A stretch of DNA of 64,000 bases. Origin: Salinibacterium amurskyense (GTDB lineage Bacteria; Actinomycetota; Actinomycetes; Actinomycetales; Microbacteriaceae). The stretch covers positions 930,001 to 994,000 of the forward strand of contig NZ_PGFH01000001.1 in assembly GCF_002797685.1 (NCBI RefSeq). Reading direction: 5' to 3'. The notes beneath the pieces were generated by a model that worked only from the letters and a program-made list of their open reading frames with translations, did not search any database and had not been told where the DNA came from. The position numbers were made by a program, and so were the translations under genes. Shown piece by piece: positions 9,130 to 19,162 of this stretch; position 1 is the stretch's first letter; every line of letters starts with the position of its first letter.

Positions 9130-10170
9130 ATGAAGGCAACATTTCTCTACGGCGCGGGCGACGTGCGAGTGGAAACGGTAGCGGACCCGGTTATCCAGCA
9201 GAAAACGGATGCCATTGTTCGAGTAGTTCGCGCCTGTGTGTGCGGCTCAGACCTGCACCCGTTTCACACGCGTAAGCCAGGGCCGGTCGGTGCTCCGATG
9301 GGCCACGAGATGGTCGGCGTAGTCGAAGAAATCGGCTCCGAGGTTTCTACCGTGAAGCGAGGGGACCTCGTCGTCGCCACGTTCACGTACCAAGACAACA
9401 CCTGCGTCTTTTGCCAAGAGGGATTCCACACCTCCTGCCTCCATGGCGGCTTTTACAACAAGCCCGAAGTCGGCGGCTTCCAAGCCGAATACGCCCGAGT
9501 GCCGCAGGCTGACGGAAGCCTCGTAGCGGTACCGGGCGTCGACGAGAACAGTGAATTGCTCCCGTCGCTCCTCGCCCTCTCCGATGTCTACCTCACGGGC
9601 TATCACGCCGCGCACATGGGACGAGTTGGTGCGGGCAAGACCGTGACAGTCATCGGCGACGGCGCGGTAGGCCTGTCGGCCGTGCTGGCGTCAAAGCGGC
9701 TCGGTGCCGAGCGGGTCATCCTCATGGGGCGGCATCAGTCGCGCACCGATCTCGGTCGTGAGTTTGGGGCAGACGAGGTCGTCGCTGAGCGCGGAGAAGA
9801 GGGAGTCGCGCGGGTGCGCGAACTCACCCGCGGCGAGGGTAGTCACGTTGTCGTCGAAGCGGTTGGTCATTTCCCGGCGTACCAGCAAGCACTGGGGGCG
9901 GTCCGAGTGGGCGGCACCATTTCGCGCGTTGGTGTTCCGCAGTATTCGGAGGCTCCCATCGGCTGGGGTTCACTCTTCAGCCGCAACATCACTCTTACCG
10001 GCGGGCCCGCGCCCGTGCGCGCCTATATCGAATCCGCGCTCAAGGATGTGCTCGACGGCTCGATCGCGCCGGGTCGCGTCTTTGATCGCGTCATCGGCAT
10101 CGACGAAGCAGCTCAGGGCTACAGCGCCATGGACTCCCGCGAAAGCCTTAAGGTGATGATCGCCTTCTAA
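9130..10170 (+). CDS. zinc-dependent alcohol dehydrogenase, copy 2
   Basis: A 346-residue paralogue of the preceding dehydrogenase, identical in length. It has MKATFLYGAGDVRV, ACVCGSDLHPFH, GHEM, CVFCQEGFHTSC, GDGAVG and ILMGRHQSRTDLG. The ATG at 9130 sits about six bases after a weak GAGG. A 177-base gap separates it from copy 1, enough for its own promoter, and the two differ at many positions, so the duplication is not recent. In both copies GRHQ/KxRTD after the Rossmann motif suggests NADP preference, but this is weak. Confidence 0.88.
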   Translation: MKATFLYGAGDVRVETVADPVIQQKTDAIVRVVRACVCGSDLHPFHTRKPGPVGAPMGHEMVGVVEEIGSEVSTVKRGDLVVATFTYQDNTCVFCQEGFHTSCLHGGFYNKPEVGGFQAEYARVPQADGSLVAVPGVDENSELLPSLLALSDVYLTGYHAAHMGRVGAGKTVTVIGDGAVGLSAVLASKRLGAERVILMGRHQSRTDLGREFGADEVVAERGEEGVARVRELTRGEGSHVVVEAVGHFPAYQQALGAVRVGGTISRVGVPQYSEAPIGWGSLFSRNITLTGGPAPVRAYIESALKDVLDGSIAPGRVFDRVIGIDEAAQGYSAMDSRESLKVMIAF

Positions 10171-10189
10171 GGCCCGAGAAGGTTTCTCC

Positions 10190-11305
10190 CTAGCGAGACC
10201 ACGACCGTAGCGAGCTAATCGCCTGGTCGAGGTACTCGTCGCGAACCGTCACGGCAAACCGCACGAATTGGGTGCCGCTCGGACCATAAAACTCACCGGG
10301 GGAGACGAGAACGCCGATGTCGGCGAGCTCCATGGCGGTGTCTACGCCATTTTCACCGAGTGTGGCCCACAGATAGAGGCCGCTCTCCGACCCGTGAATC
10401 GTGAAGCCGGCAGCCTCGACGGCGGAGCGGAGACGCTCGAGTCGGGCCGTGTAGAGGGCGCGCTGTTCGACCACATGCTCGTCGTCGGAAAGGACTGCGC
10501 TGAGCACCAACTGAACGGGTGCCGGAACAATGAGTCCCAAGTCGCGGCGACGGGCGGCGATTTTTGCGATCAGCTGCTCATCTCCGGCCACCATGCCGGC
10601 ACGGTATCCGGCCATGTTCGACTGCTTGCTGACTGAATAGGAGGCGAGGACGTTACTCGTGTCGTCGCCGATCACTCGCGAGTCCAAGATGGAGGGGATC
10701 AACTGCCCGTCGACCTCATTCAACACGGCGTAGCATTCGTCGCCGACGATCACAGCGCCCAGTTCACGAGCTCGTTCGACGGCGCGACGCAACTCCTCAA
10801 CGGTCAAAGTCTGGCCGTCGGGGTTGCGAGGAGAGTTCAGCCAAATGAGCTTGGTTGCCTCAGGCCACTTGGCGGGATCGTCCTCAGCTACGACGTCGGC
10901 GCCCACAGCCAGCGCCCCGGCTTCGTAGGCAGGATAGGCCAGCGCGGGCCGGACCACGACGTCGCCGGCGCTCAGTCCGAGCAGGAATGGCAGCAAACCC
11001 AAGAGCTCTTTAGACCCGATTGTGGGAAGCACTCCGCCCCGAGTGAGGGTGACGCCGCGCACGCGATCGAACCAGTTCACCATCGCGTCACGCAGTTCGA
11101 CGACTCCAATGGTCAAGGGATACCCGGGAGCGCCGCCCGCTGCTGCTAGCGCATCGATGAAGACTTGCGGAGTCGGATCAACGGGGGATGCAGTGGCGAG
11201 GTCGGCAAAGCCACCCGGATGGGCGAGGGCGCGACGGCGGAGTTCCGCCGAAATGTCCTTCGCCGAAGGAGCCGCAGGAGTCGGAGACGACACGGAGGCG
11301 CTCAT
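10190..11305 (-). CDS. dapC: succinyldiaminopimelate transaminase
   Basis: A 371-residue class I PLP aminotransferase. DapC converts N-succinyl-2-amino-6-ketopimelate and glutamate to N-succinyl-LL-diaminopimelate in lysine and peptidoglycan synthesis. The N-terminal segment PVDPTPQVFIDAL is characteristic of actinobacterial DapC. The PLP lysine is K227 in SYSVSKQSNMAGYRAG, and WLNSPRNPDGQ is the substrate/PLP loop. It is transcribed convergently to the dehydrogenases with 19 bases between the stops. The 11306-11546 stretch upstream holds its probable promoter and no gene. Confidence 0.85.
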   Translation of the reverse strand: MSASVSSPTPAAPSAKDISAELRRRALAHPGGFADLATASPVDPTPQVFIDALAAAGGAPGYPLTIGVVELRDAMVNWFDRVRGVTLTRGGVLPTIGSKELLGLLPFLLGLSAGDVVVRPALAYPAYEAGALAVGADVVAEDDPAKWPEATKLIWLNSPRNPDGQTLTVEELRRAVERARELGAVIVGDECYAVLNEVDGQLIPSILDSRVIGDDTSNVLASYSVSKQSNMAGYRAGMVAGDEQLIAKIAARRRDLGLIVPAPVQLVLSAVLSDDEHVVEQRALYTARLERLRSAVEAAGFTIHGSESGLYLWATLGENGVDTAMELADIGVLVSPGEFYGPSGTQFVRFAVTVRDEYLDQAISSLRSWSR

Positions 11306-11502
11306 GCGACAACTCCGGAGCGTCGAATCGAGAGAATCGATACCGCCCGGGGAAGGGGCGATCGGGCTCCGGCGTGGTGAGAGAAGGCATCCATAGCACC
11401 AATGGAATCAACGATTTCTATGAATCTTATGAACGTGGGCACTCCTGAGTGTCGTGAGCACTGCAGTGAGCGTGATCATTGACCAGCCGTAGCCGACGCG
11501 CG

Positions 11503-11531
11503 GCGCCCCGCGCGGCGCCCCGCCGACGCCC
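11503..11531. repeat. short GC direct repeat
   Basis: The motif gcgcggcgccccg occurs twice back to back in the intergenic stretch 11306-11602 between dapC and the tRNA. Apart from this and the hairpin that follows, I see nothing in the stretch that can be assigned. Confidence 0.5.
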
Positions 11532-11546
11532 TCTGGTTAAACAGCG

Positions 11547-11593
11547 ATGTCGAAGGCCGCTAGGGTTAAAACAACCCCGACGGCCTTCGACAT
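11547..11593. terminator. 13-bp perfect hairpin beyond tRNA-Thr
   Basis: ATGTCGAAGGCCG at 11547-11559 pairs with CGGCCTTCGACAT at 11581-11593. A nested GGGTT/AACCC pair sits in the loop. It begins ten bases after the 3' end of the minus-strand tRNA and is probably its terminator, although there is no long U-run. Confidence 0.6.
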
Positions 11594-11602
11594 TCTTTGC
11601 TG

Positions 11603-11676
11603 GGCCTCCTGTCGGATTCGAACCGACGACCCCCGCTTTACAAGAGCGGTGCTCTAGCCAGCTGAGCTAAGGAGGC
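11603..11676 (-). tRNA. tRNA-Thr (anticodon TGT)
   Basis: Read on the minus strand it has a seven-base acceptor stem (GCCTCCT paired with AGGAGGC), a D arm with GCTC/GAGC, an anticodon stem CCGCT/AGCGG with loop CTTGTAA giving anticodon TGT, and a T arm GTCGG-TTCGAAT-CCGAC. A complete CCA end is not encoded. It reads ACA threonine codons. Confidence 0.95.
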
Positions 11677-11700
11677 TTGGGCCAACGCCCTATTTTAGAC

Positions 11701-12684
11701 ATGACTAGCCCTATGCTCCCAACCAGTCCTCGAAGTCGCCGTCGCGCGCTCGCCGGAATCTTCGCCGCAATCGTCGCTGGCGGTCTCGTCGCAGCCCAAA
11801 GTCGCATCAACGGCGAGCTCGCTGTTGAGCTTCACGACTCCACACTCGCGGCGTTCATTTCTTTTGGCTCGGGCCTCGTCATCCTCACGCTCATCGTGCC
11901 GTTTGTGCCCACCGCGCGTGCTGGATTTCGAACGCTCCGCACCGAAGTGGCCAGTAAACGACTGCCCTGGTGGTACCTCAGCGGGGGAGCCTTCGGTGCA
12001 TTCTTCGTTCTGACCCAGGGCCTGGCAGCTACCGCTCTCGGCGTCGCTCTCTTCACCGTGGCGGTCGTCGCGAGCCAAACCATCAGCTCCGCCGTGATCG
12101 ACCGGGTGGGTATCGGCAGCCTCCAGAAGCGACCGGTCACGGTATTGCGGGTGGCGGCATCCGCCCTCGCAGTGGGGGCCGTAATTTTTTCTGGCCTGGC
12201 TGATTTGCGCCTCGACGGACCGTTCTTGCTCGTGTTCTTGCCTCTCACCGCCGGATTCGGGATCGGGTGGCAGCAGGCCATCAACGGTCACGTACGCCAC
12301 GTGACGCGTTCGCCCCTCACGGCCACCTACGTCAATTTCGTCGTCGGCACGACGGTGCTGGCAATCGCGGCGATCTCCTACGGTTTCGCCGGTGGCTGGC
12401 AACACGACTTCCCCACCGACCCGACGCTGTACGTCGGGGGAGCGATCGGTGTCATCTTTATCGCGGTCGCCGCCGTTCTCGTGCCGATCACGGGAGTGCT
12501 GTTTTTTGCGCTCGGATCGATTGCGGGTCAGCTGATCGGTGCGCTCGCACTCGAGATTTTCTTGCCCACAGACAGCGATGGGGTGGCACCGACCACCGTG
12601 ATCGGTGTGGTGCTCACCCTCATCGCCGTGGCGATCGCGTCACTTTCGAGTCAGCGACCGCCTAAGACTCTGCAGCCGAAATAG
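11701..12684 (+). CDS. DMT-family transporter (DUF606, YdcZ-like)
   Basis: A 327-residue membrane protein with about ten hydrophobic segments in two repeated halves, typical of two DUF606/YdcZ units. The sequence after the basic start (RSRRRALAGIFAAIVAGGLVA) includes the family phrase AAQSRINGEL, and the second half repeats it as QQAINGHV. The function is probably export or import of a small solute, otherwise unknown. I use the ATG at 11701 because the longer frame from 11677 would begin at the tRNA edge. A promoter must lie between the divergent tRNA and this gene, in a very short space. Confidence 0.8.
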   Translation: MTSPMLPTSPRSRRRALAGIFAAIVAGGLVAAQSRINGELAVELHDSTLAAFISFGSGLVILTLIVPFVPTARAGFRTLRTEVASKRLPWWYLSGGAFGAFFVLTQGLAATALGVALFTVAVVASQTISSAVIDRVGIGSLQKRPVTVLRVAASALAVGAVIFSGLADLRLDGPFLLVFLPLTAGFGIGWQQAINGHVRHVTRSPLTATYVNFVVGTTVLAIAAISYGFAGGWQHDFPTDPTLYVGGAIGVIFIAVAAVLVPITGVLFFALGSIAGQLIGALALEIFLPTDSDGVAPTTVIGVVLTLIAVAIASLSSQRPPKTLQPK

Positions 12685-12697
12685 CGCTGCCGTCGAA

Positions 12698-13096
12698 CTA
12701 GTCCTGCTCGTCGAATTCCAACGACGAAGAGTTTAAGCAGAAACGGTCTCCGGTCGGAGTCTGGTGGGCGTCATCGAAGAGGTGCCCGAGGTGCGAACCA
12801 CAGGTGGCGCACACCACTTCGGTGCGAACCATGCCGAGTGAACGGTCTTCGCGCAGCTCAACAGCATCCGGGTTGATGGCTTCGTAGAAGCTGGGCCATC
12901 CCGAACCAGAATCGAATTTGGTGTCGCTCTTGAAGAGCTCAGCGCTGCAGGCGCCACAGCGGTAAGTGCCGGCACGCTTCTCGTCGAGAAGAGCGCCAGA
13001 CCACGGGCGGTCGGTGCCAGCCTCGCGGAGCACCGAATACTTGATTCCGAGCTCTTCGCGCCACTGCTCTTCGGTCTTAGTCACCTTGTACGTCAT
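12698..13096 (-). CDS. msrB: peptide-methionine (R)-S-oxide reductase
   Basis: A 132-residue MsrB, which reduces the R-epimer of oxidised methionine in proteins using thioredoxin. The zinc site is two CxxC pairs (C47, C50, C96, C99). The catalytic C120 sits in RFCLNS, and the substrate pocket SGWPSFYE is present. The length is typical. It is followed at 13 bases by the convergent transporter stop and is divergent from the GNAT gene. Confidence 0.95.
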   Translation of the reverse strand: MTYKVTKTEEQWREELGIKYSVLREAGTDRPWSGALLDEKRAGTYRCGACSAELFKSDTKFDSGSGWPSFYEAINPDAVELREDRSLGMVRTEVVCATCGSHLGHLFDDAHQTPTGDRFCLNSSSLEFDEQD

Positions 13097-13144
13097 AGTG
13101 GTCTCCTTAAGTTGCCAGCTCTCGCTGCTCAGTACATTAAACTC

Positions 13145-13609
13145 GTGGTTGTGTCTAATGATTCCGTGATCGCCAAGTCTTGGGGCGAATTAACAACAAC
13201 CGAGCTCTACTCGATCATGAAACTGCGCACAGACGTATTTTTTGTTGAGCAAAAAGTCGACGAGACTGAACTCGACGACCGCGATCAAGAAGACACCACG
13301 CGGCATTACTGGATTACCGACGACCTCGGAGTCGCCGCCTACATCCGCGTTCTACACAACGAAACCGCCGAATACCGTGATGGCCACTGCGTGATCGGTC
13401 GCGTGGTGGTTCGCGAAGATCGCCGCGGAGAAGGTCTTGCGCAGATCATCATGAAACGCATCATCAACGATTACAGCGATCAGGCGATGTTGCTCCACGC
13501 GCAGGAATACATTGTGCCGCTGTACGCCAAGTTCGGTTTCGAAGCCTTCGGTGAGCTCTACGAAGAGGCCACCATCATGCACCAGTCGATGTACCGCCCC
13601 GTACAGTAA
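13145..13609 (+). CDS. GNAT acyltransferase, ElaA-like
   Basis: A 154-residue acetyltransferase of the ElaA type. The family features are TTTELYSIMKLRTDVFFVEQ near the start and the acetyl-CoA loop VVREDRRGEGLAQ. The substrate is unknown. The start is uncertain. A TACATT hexamer ends six bases before the GTG at 13145, suggesting a leaderless message starting there; a TTG at 13112 opens the frame but lacks a ribosome site. The stop overlaps the start of the HtaA gene (TAATG), so the two are cotranscribed. Confidence 0.8.
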   Translation: MVVSNDSVIAKSWGELTTTELYSIMKLRTDVFFVEQKVDETELDDRDQEDTTRHYWITDDLGVAAYIRVLHNETAEYRDGHCVIGRVVVREDRRGEGLAQIIMKRIINDYSDQAMLLHAQEYIVPLYAKFGFEAFGELYEEATIMHQSMYRPVQ

Positions 13610-14502
13610 TGCGTCGACTTAACGTCTGTTTGCTCGGCCCCGCCGCGCTCATTATCACCGCGGTTGCCATCGCGCTCACTCCGATGACAAGCAATGCTGC
13701 AGTTCCGGATGCCGCGGGCGCGAGCCTCCTGCAAGCTGACGCTGCCCCCGCGAACGTAACCGTCGCTGCCGATTCCGACGTCTGCGACGTGACGGATGCC
13801 GCGATCACGTGGGGCGTCAAAGAGTCGCTTCGGTCGTACATCAGCGGCACGATCGCCAATGGTGAATGGGCGGTGAGCGACGGTGCCACCTACGACACCC
13901 CCAACTTCGGCTGGACGGCAGGCTCCGGCCAGCTCGACGCGGGTGAAGGCACCATCGCGTTCGACGGAACGCTGCGCTTCATGGGGCACGACGGCATCCT
14001 CGATACCACCCTCAGCGGCCTCGAGATCGTTTTCGACGCCAGCAAGACAGCAACCCTCGTCTTTGACGTGTCGGGAACCACTCAAGAAGGTGTTCCTGTG
14101 GATGCCCAGAACGTCGACTTTGCGACCATTGATGTCTCAGGCATCACTGTCGAAGACGGCACCGCGCTGCTCGCAGACGCCCCCGTCACTCTCACCGAGG
14201 CCGGGTCGGAAGCTTTCGGAACGTACCCGCCCGATTCCCAGTTTGACCCCATCATGGTGAGCTTCAGTGCGACGCCCGAGTGCATGCCCGAACCTCGCCT
14301 GCGCGACCCTGTGCTGGCCCGCAACCTCGTTGTGATGGCCTCGGTTATCGCGCTGGTCTGGGGCATCGGAGTCGTGTTCTACGTCAGCCGACGTCGCGGA
14401 ACCGCACGCGCACGGGGCGCTAAGGCTGGCAACGCCGCAGACTCGCCCGACAGCTCAACGAAGCCTGACAGTGCAGCGCAGCCCGACAGCAGCGATAGCT
14501 AG
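13609..14502 (+). CDS. HtaA-domain cell-surface heme-binding protein
   Basis: A 297-residue secreted and membrane-anchored protein. A signal peptide covers residues 1-30 (ending near TSNAA). One HtaA-like domain runs from about 55 to 225 (ITWGVKESLRSYISGTIANG, then GTIAFDGTLRFMGHDG). A C-terminal transmembrane helix at about 243-262 is followed by a basic stop-transfer and a polar tail. HtaA domains in corynebacteria bind heme and pass it to HmuT. The convergent neighbour is a HmuT-like lipoprotein, which supports a heme role. No iron box is visible directly upstream, since it is coupled to the GNAT gene. Confidence 0.78.
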   Translation: MRRLNVCLLGPAALIITAVAIALTPMTSNAAVPDAAGASLLQADAAPANVTVAADSDVCDVTDAAITWGVKESLRSYISGTIANGEWAVSDGATYDTPNFGWTAGSGQLDAGEGTIAFDGTLRFMGHDGILDTTLSGLEIVFDASKTATLVFDVSGTTQEGVPVDAQNVDFATIDVSGITVEDGTALLADAPVTLTEAGSEAFGTYPPDSQFDPIMVSFSATPECMPEPRLRDPVLARNLVVMASVIALVWGIGVVFYVSRRRGTARARGAKAGNAADSPDSSTKPDSAAQPDSSDS

Positions 14503-14509
14503 GCGAGGC

Positions 14510-15616
14510 CTAGGAACCCGAGGTTGGCGCGTAGATTGCACGCGCGAGTGCATCCAGCACCGTGACGGTGCGGGGGCCGAAGCTCAATATTTCGCCGTCA
14601 TCCATCTCGACAAAACGTTGATTGATGCCGGCTTCGGTGAGAGCCACGGCGGGGCGAGCTTCGAGCAAGCCGCTCACGCCACCGACGCTATCGAGACCGC
14701 CGGTCATCACCAGAATGAGGTCGGGGTTCGCCGCGACCATGGCCTCGTCCGTCATGGGCCGCATTCCTTCGAGGCCAATTTCGGCCGCGACATCCACGCC
14801 ACCCAGCGCGTTGATCAGCACATCAGAGCCCGACTCCTGCCCGAAGAGGTAGTACACGCCCGAGGTGCCTCTCAAGTAGAGGAACATCATCCGCAAGCGA
14901 TCGCCGGCAGGAACGATCTCGGCGATTTCGGCGATCTTCGCTTCGATCTCCGCACTCAACTGCGCGCCCAGCTCTTCGCCGGCGGCGGGAGTGCCGAGCG
15001 CGGCCGCTGTTTGGCGAGCCAGCTCAGCGACACCCTCGACTGATGGTTCGGTCTCCACAAAAACCACGGGGATCCCCGCATCACGCAACTGCACGACCAC
15101 ATCAATCGGGCCGATCGAGCCATCGGTCAGTACCAGGTCGGGCCGCAGAGCCAGGATCGCCTCGCTGTTTACCGTGTGCGCATTCGACGTAATCACCGGC
15201 AACTCGGATGCCTCATCAAACGTCGTCGAAATATCCCGCGCCACGAGCGAATCAACCAGGCCAAGCCCCGCGATCGTTGCCGCAATCGACCCCGAGATGT
15301 CCATCGCGATAACGCGATCCGTCGACGACACCGTCACAGGAACATCGCCGCTCAAATCGTGCGAGGTAACCGTTACCGGTAACGACTGTGGGGGAGCGGT
15401 CTCCGGAGCAGAAATGCCGGATGTCGGCAGCGCCGCCTGCACCAACCCGCTGTAGTCCTTCGCGTCGCCCAACACCGACAACGCAGTAAGGGGAGAGGTC
15501 AGGTCGGCGGTAACCGTGACCGCTGGAGCCTCCGCAACCGTAGTTGCCGAGCATCCACTAGCTCCAAAAGCAACGCCAGACAACACCACAACAGCAGTGA
15601 GGAGTCGGATGCGCAT
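14510..15616 (-). CDS. hmuT: heme ABC transporter substrate-binding lipoprotein, HmuT-like
   Basis: A 368-residue lipoprotein of the type III metal/heme binding fold. The signal peptide ends at a lipobox reading GASGC. Candidate axial heme ligands are the histidine in TSNAHTVNSE and the tyrosine in GVYYLFGQES, matching the His/Tyr pair known for corynebacterial HmuT. The start is the ATG at 15616; a TTG three codons upstream is less likely. No permease or ATPase gene adjoins it, so its HmuUV partners must be elsewhere. A DtxR-type box lies 24 bases upstream, implying iron repression. Confidence 0.8.
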   Translation of the reverse strand: MRIRLLTAVVVLSGVAFGASGCSATTVAEAPAVTVTADLTSPLTALSVLGDAKDYSGLVQAALPTSGISAPETAPPQSLPVTVTSHDLSGDVPVTVSSTDRVIAMDISGSIAATIAGLGLVDSLVARDISTTFDEASELPVITSNAHTVNSEAILALRPDLVLTDGSIGPIDVVVQLRDAGIPVVFVETEPSVEGVAELARQTAAALGTPAAGEELGAQLSAEIEAKIAEIAEIVPAGDRLRMMFLYLRGTSGVYYLFGQESGSDVLINALGGVDVAAEIGLEGMRPMTDEAMVAANPDLILVMTGGLDSVGGVSGLLEARPAVALTEAGINQRFVEMDDGEILSFGPRTVTVLDALARAIYAPTSGS

Positions 15617-15639
15617 AGAAACCAATCGGAGAAAACGGG

Positions 15640-15658
15640 TACTAAGGCAATCCTAACC
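15640..15658 (-). promoter_or_regulatory. candidate DtxR/IdeR iron box
   Basis: Read on the minus strand, 15656-15640 is TTAGGATTGCCTTAGTA. It keeps TTAGG, GCCT and the following A of the TTAGGTTAGCCTAACCTAA consensus, though the second half is weak. It sits 24 bases before the HmuT start, where a repressor would block transcription. A DtxR-type regulator is encoded at 28448-29149. Confidence 0.5.
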
Positions 15659-15750
15659 TCGACCAGCCCCAAATGGGCTCTCAAGCCGAGTCGCTCGGCA
15701 AAGCCACCGGGCCCACGCCCTAGGCTTACCTGCACAGGGGAGGTTCAGCC

Positions 15751-16047
15751 GTGTCAGAAAACGAAAGCGCATCGCACCCCGCTACTGGTCTGTCCGAACG
15801 CGACAAGACCATCCTCGACTTTGAACGCGAATGGACCCGCCACGTCGGCGCAAAAGAAGAGGCCATTAGCTCCCAGTTTCGAGTCTCCAGTGCGCGCTAT
15901 TATCAAATGCTCAACGCGGTAATCGACACCCCTGCAGCCGTCCGCTATGACCCCATGCTGGTCTCGCGACTGCGCCGCACCCGTGACAACCGCACCCGAA
16001 CCGTGCGAACCACCACCAGCCTCCATGACGAAGAATTGACAGACTAA
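15751..16047 (+). CDS. DUF3263 family protein
   Basis: A 98-residue actinobacterial DUF3263 protein. The conserved core is GLSERDKTILDFEREW, then ISSQFRVSSARYYQMLNAVID, and the conserved end region YDPMLVSRLRRTRD. It resembles a small helix-turn-helix DNA-binding domain; the role is unknown. The GTG start follows GGGGAGG at good spacing. The next gene begins three bases after the stop. The DUF3263, LytR_C, groEL order recurs in related actinobacteria as I recall. Confidence 0.85.
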   Translation: MSENESASHPATGLSERDKTILDFEREWTRHVGAKEEAISSQFRVSSARYYQMLNAVIDTPAAVRYDPMLVSRLRRTRDNRTRTVRTTTSLHDEELTD

Positions 16048-16050
16048 GCA

Positions 16051-16647
16051 ATGGCGAGTTACCCGAAAGATCGATTCGACGAACTGCCCGACGACGTCGA
16101 GCGCATCGGAGCCCACCGCGGCCCCAAGCGCCGTGGTCGTGGCTGGATCGGCTTCGCCTGGGCACTGCTCGCTACCGGCGTTCTCGTCTTCGGGGGTCTC
16201 TTCGCCCTGAGCCAATACCTCGATGACGACCTCGGCCTGCCATTCTTCGCCAGCCCAGAAGAACCCGTCGTCACACCCGAGCCGACGGCAACCGTCGAGC
16301 CTCTCACCGACCCGTCAACCCTCGATGCCGCCCGCGGCATCACCATTGACGTGCTCAATGGAACCCCCGAAAGTGGACTCCAAACCACCATCTTCGACGA
16401 CCTCACCGCCGCAGGCTGGCCCACCGGCAGCGCCGCCCCCGCCTCCGCCCGGGACATCGAAGACACCTACATTTACTACAGCAACGAAGCCGACGAAGAC
16501 GTAGCGGCGGGGCTCGCCATCGCCCTCGGTCGCGGAGAAATCCGCCTCGTCGAAGCTGATGTCTTCCCCGGCGCCGAAATCACCATCGTCATCGGCACCG
16601 ACTACCTCGCACCGGCAGCCGAAGCCACAGAAGAGCCCACGGAATAA
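16051..16647 (+). CDS. LytR_C-domain membrane protein
   Basis: A 198-residue protein with a cytoplasmic basic N-terminus, one transmembrane helix at about residues 33-54, a proline/threonine-rich linker, and an extracellular LytR C-terminal domain. The domain begins ITIDVLNGTPESGL and ends with a IVIGTDYL segment. LytR_C domains occur in cell-envelope proteins; this one lacks the LCP catalytic domain. It follows the DUF3263 gene by three bases, so the two form an operon. Confidence 0.85.
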   Translation: MASYPKDRFDELPDDVERIGAHRGPKRRGRGWIGFAWALLATGVLVFGGLFALSQYLDDDLGLPFFASPEEPVVTPEPTATVEPLTDPSTLDAARGITIDVLNGTPESGLQTTIFDDLTAAGWPTGSAAPASARDIEDTYIYYSNEADEDVAAGLAIALGRGEIRLVEADVFPGAEITIVIGTDYLAPAAEATEEPTE

Positions 16648-16656
16648 CGCCCGCTC

Positions 16657-16696
16657 GCTCCGGACCGCGCCGGACCGCTCCGGACCGCGCCGGTCC
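16657..16696. repeat. 20-bp direct repeat, two copies
   Basis: A 20-base GC-rich unit (GCTCCGGACCGCGCCGGACC) occurs at 16657-16676 and again at 16677-16696 with one change. It lies just after the LytR_C gene. The rest of 16697-16869 contains no gene or motif I can assign. Confidence 0.7.
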
Positions 16697-16871
16697 TGCT
16701 GTGCAAAACCGGGGCTGTTTTCGGAACCCTGCACCGCGCTGAAAGCCGCTACCCGCGCCCTGTGATTGAGCGCACGCACTTCGCCGGTACCCGCGCAGAT
16801 CGCGGCCGAGGGGCCCCCGAGCGCCCGCCCCGAATCACCGCACCACACCACCGCAAGCGTGGCCCCCGTGA

Positions 16872-18686
<1,815 letters not shown>

Positions 18687-18721
18687 GTCTCACCGCTTCA
18701 CACAGCTGCATAGCTGAACAC

Positions 18722-18755
18722 AGAATGGGCGTCTCCTTCGGGAGGCGCCCATTCT
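18722..18755. terminator. groL terminator hairpin
   Basis: A 15-bp stem (18722-18736 with 18741-18755, one G-T pair) is closed by a TTCG tetraloop, 35 bases after the groL stop. It lacks a U-tract, as is common in this group. The remainder of 18756-18832 has no recognisable feature. Confidence 0.85.
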
Positions 18756-18832
18756 GGCGTTAACGTCGCGCTTCGCTGTCGGCTCGGTCGCCGAGACGCA
18801 CCGGTACGGGCACCAGCGGTGAAGCTCTCGCG

Positions 18833-19123
18833 CTAGCGGGAGAAGAGGCGGGCGTTGGCCGCTTCAATTTCCGCGTACTGCTGCCCGGCCTGGCTGAGCG
18901 CCGTGTTGATCGCAGCGAGGTTCTCTTCAACCCGCTGCTGAGTGGCCTTCCAGTCGGTCACGACCGTGGAAAACGCGGTGGCCGCTTGGCCCGTCCACGA
19001 CCCCTGCAGGTTCGTGAGCTGCCCATGAAGGCCCGCTACTTCGGCTTGGATGCGGCTGATGGAGTTCTGAACCGCTCCGGTGGCGCTGAGAACGGCTTCA
19101 CTATCTACTTGGTATCGAGTCAT
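18833..19123 (-). CDS. WXG100-family protein (ESAT-6-like)
   Basis: A 96-residue helical hairpin protein of the WXG100 superfamily with the turn motif GSWTGQA near residues 41-47. It has a following helix and no signal peptide. Such proteins are substrates or cofactors of type VII secretion. No ESX/Yuk secretion gene is present in this window, so it is an orphan here. It lies 39 bases downstream of the histidine kinase on the same strand and may be read from that transcript. Confidence 0.88.
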   Translation of the reverse strand: MTRYQVDSEAVLSATGAVQNSISRIQAEVAGLHGQLTNLQGSWTGQAATAFSTVVTDWKATQQRVEENLAAINTALSQAGQQYAEIEAANARLFSR

Positions 19124-19162
19124 AACTCGACGGTAGATTCTGGCGAGAGCCTCGCCCGGTTG

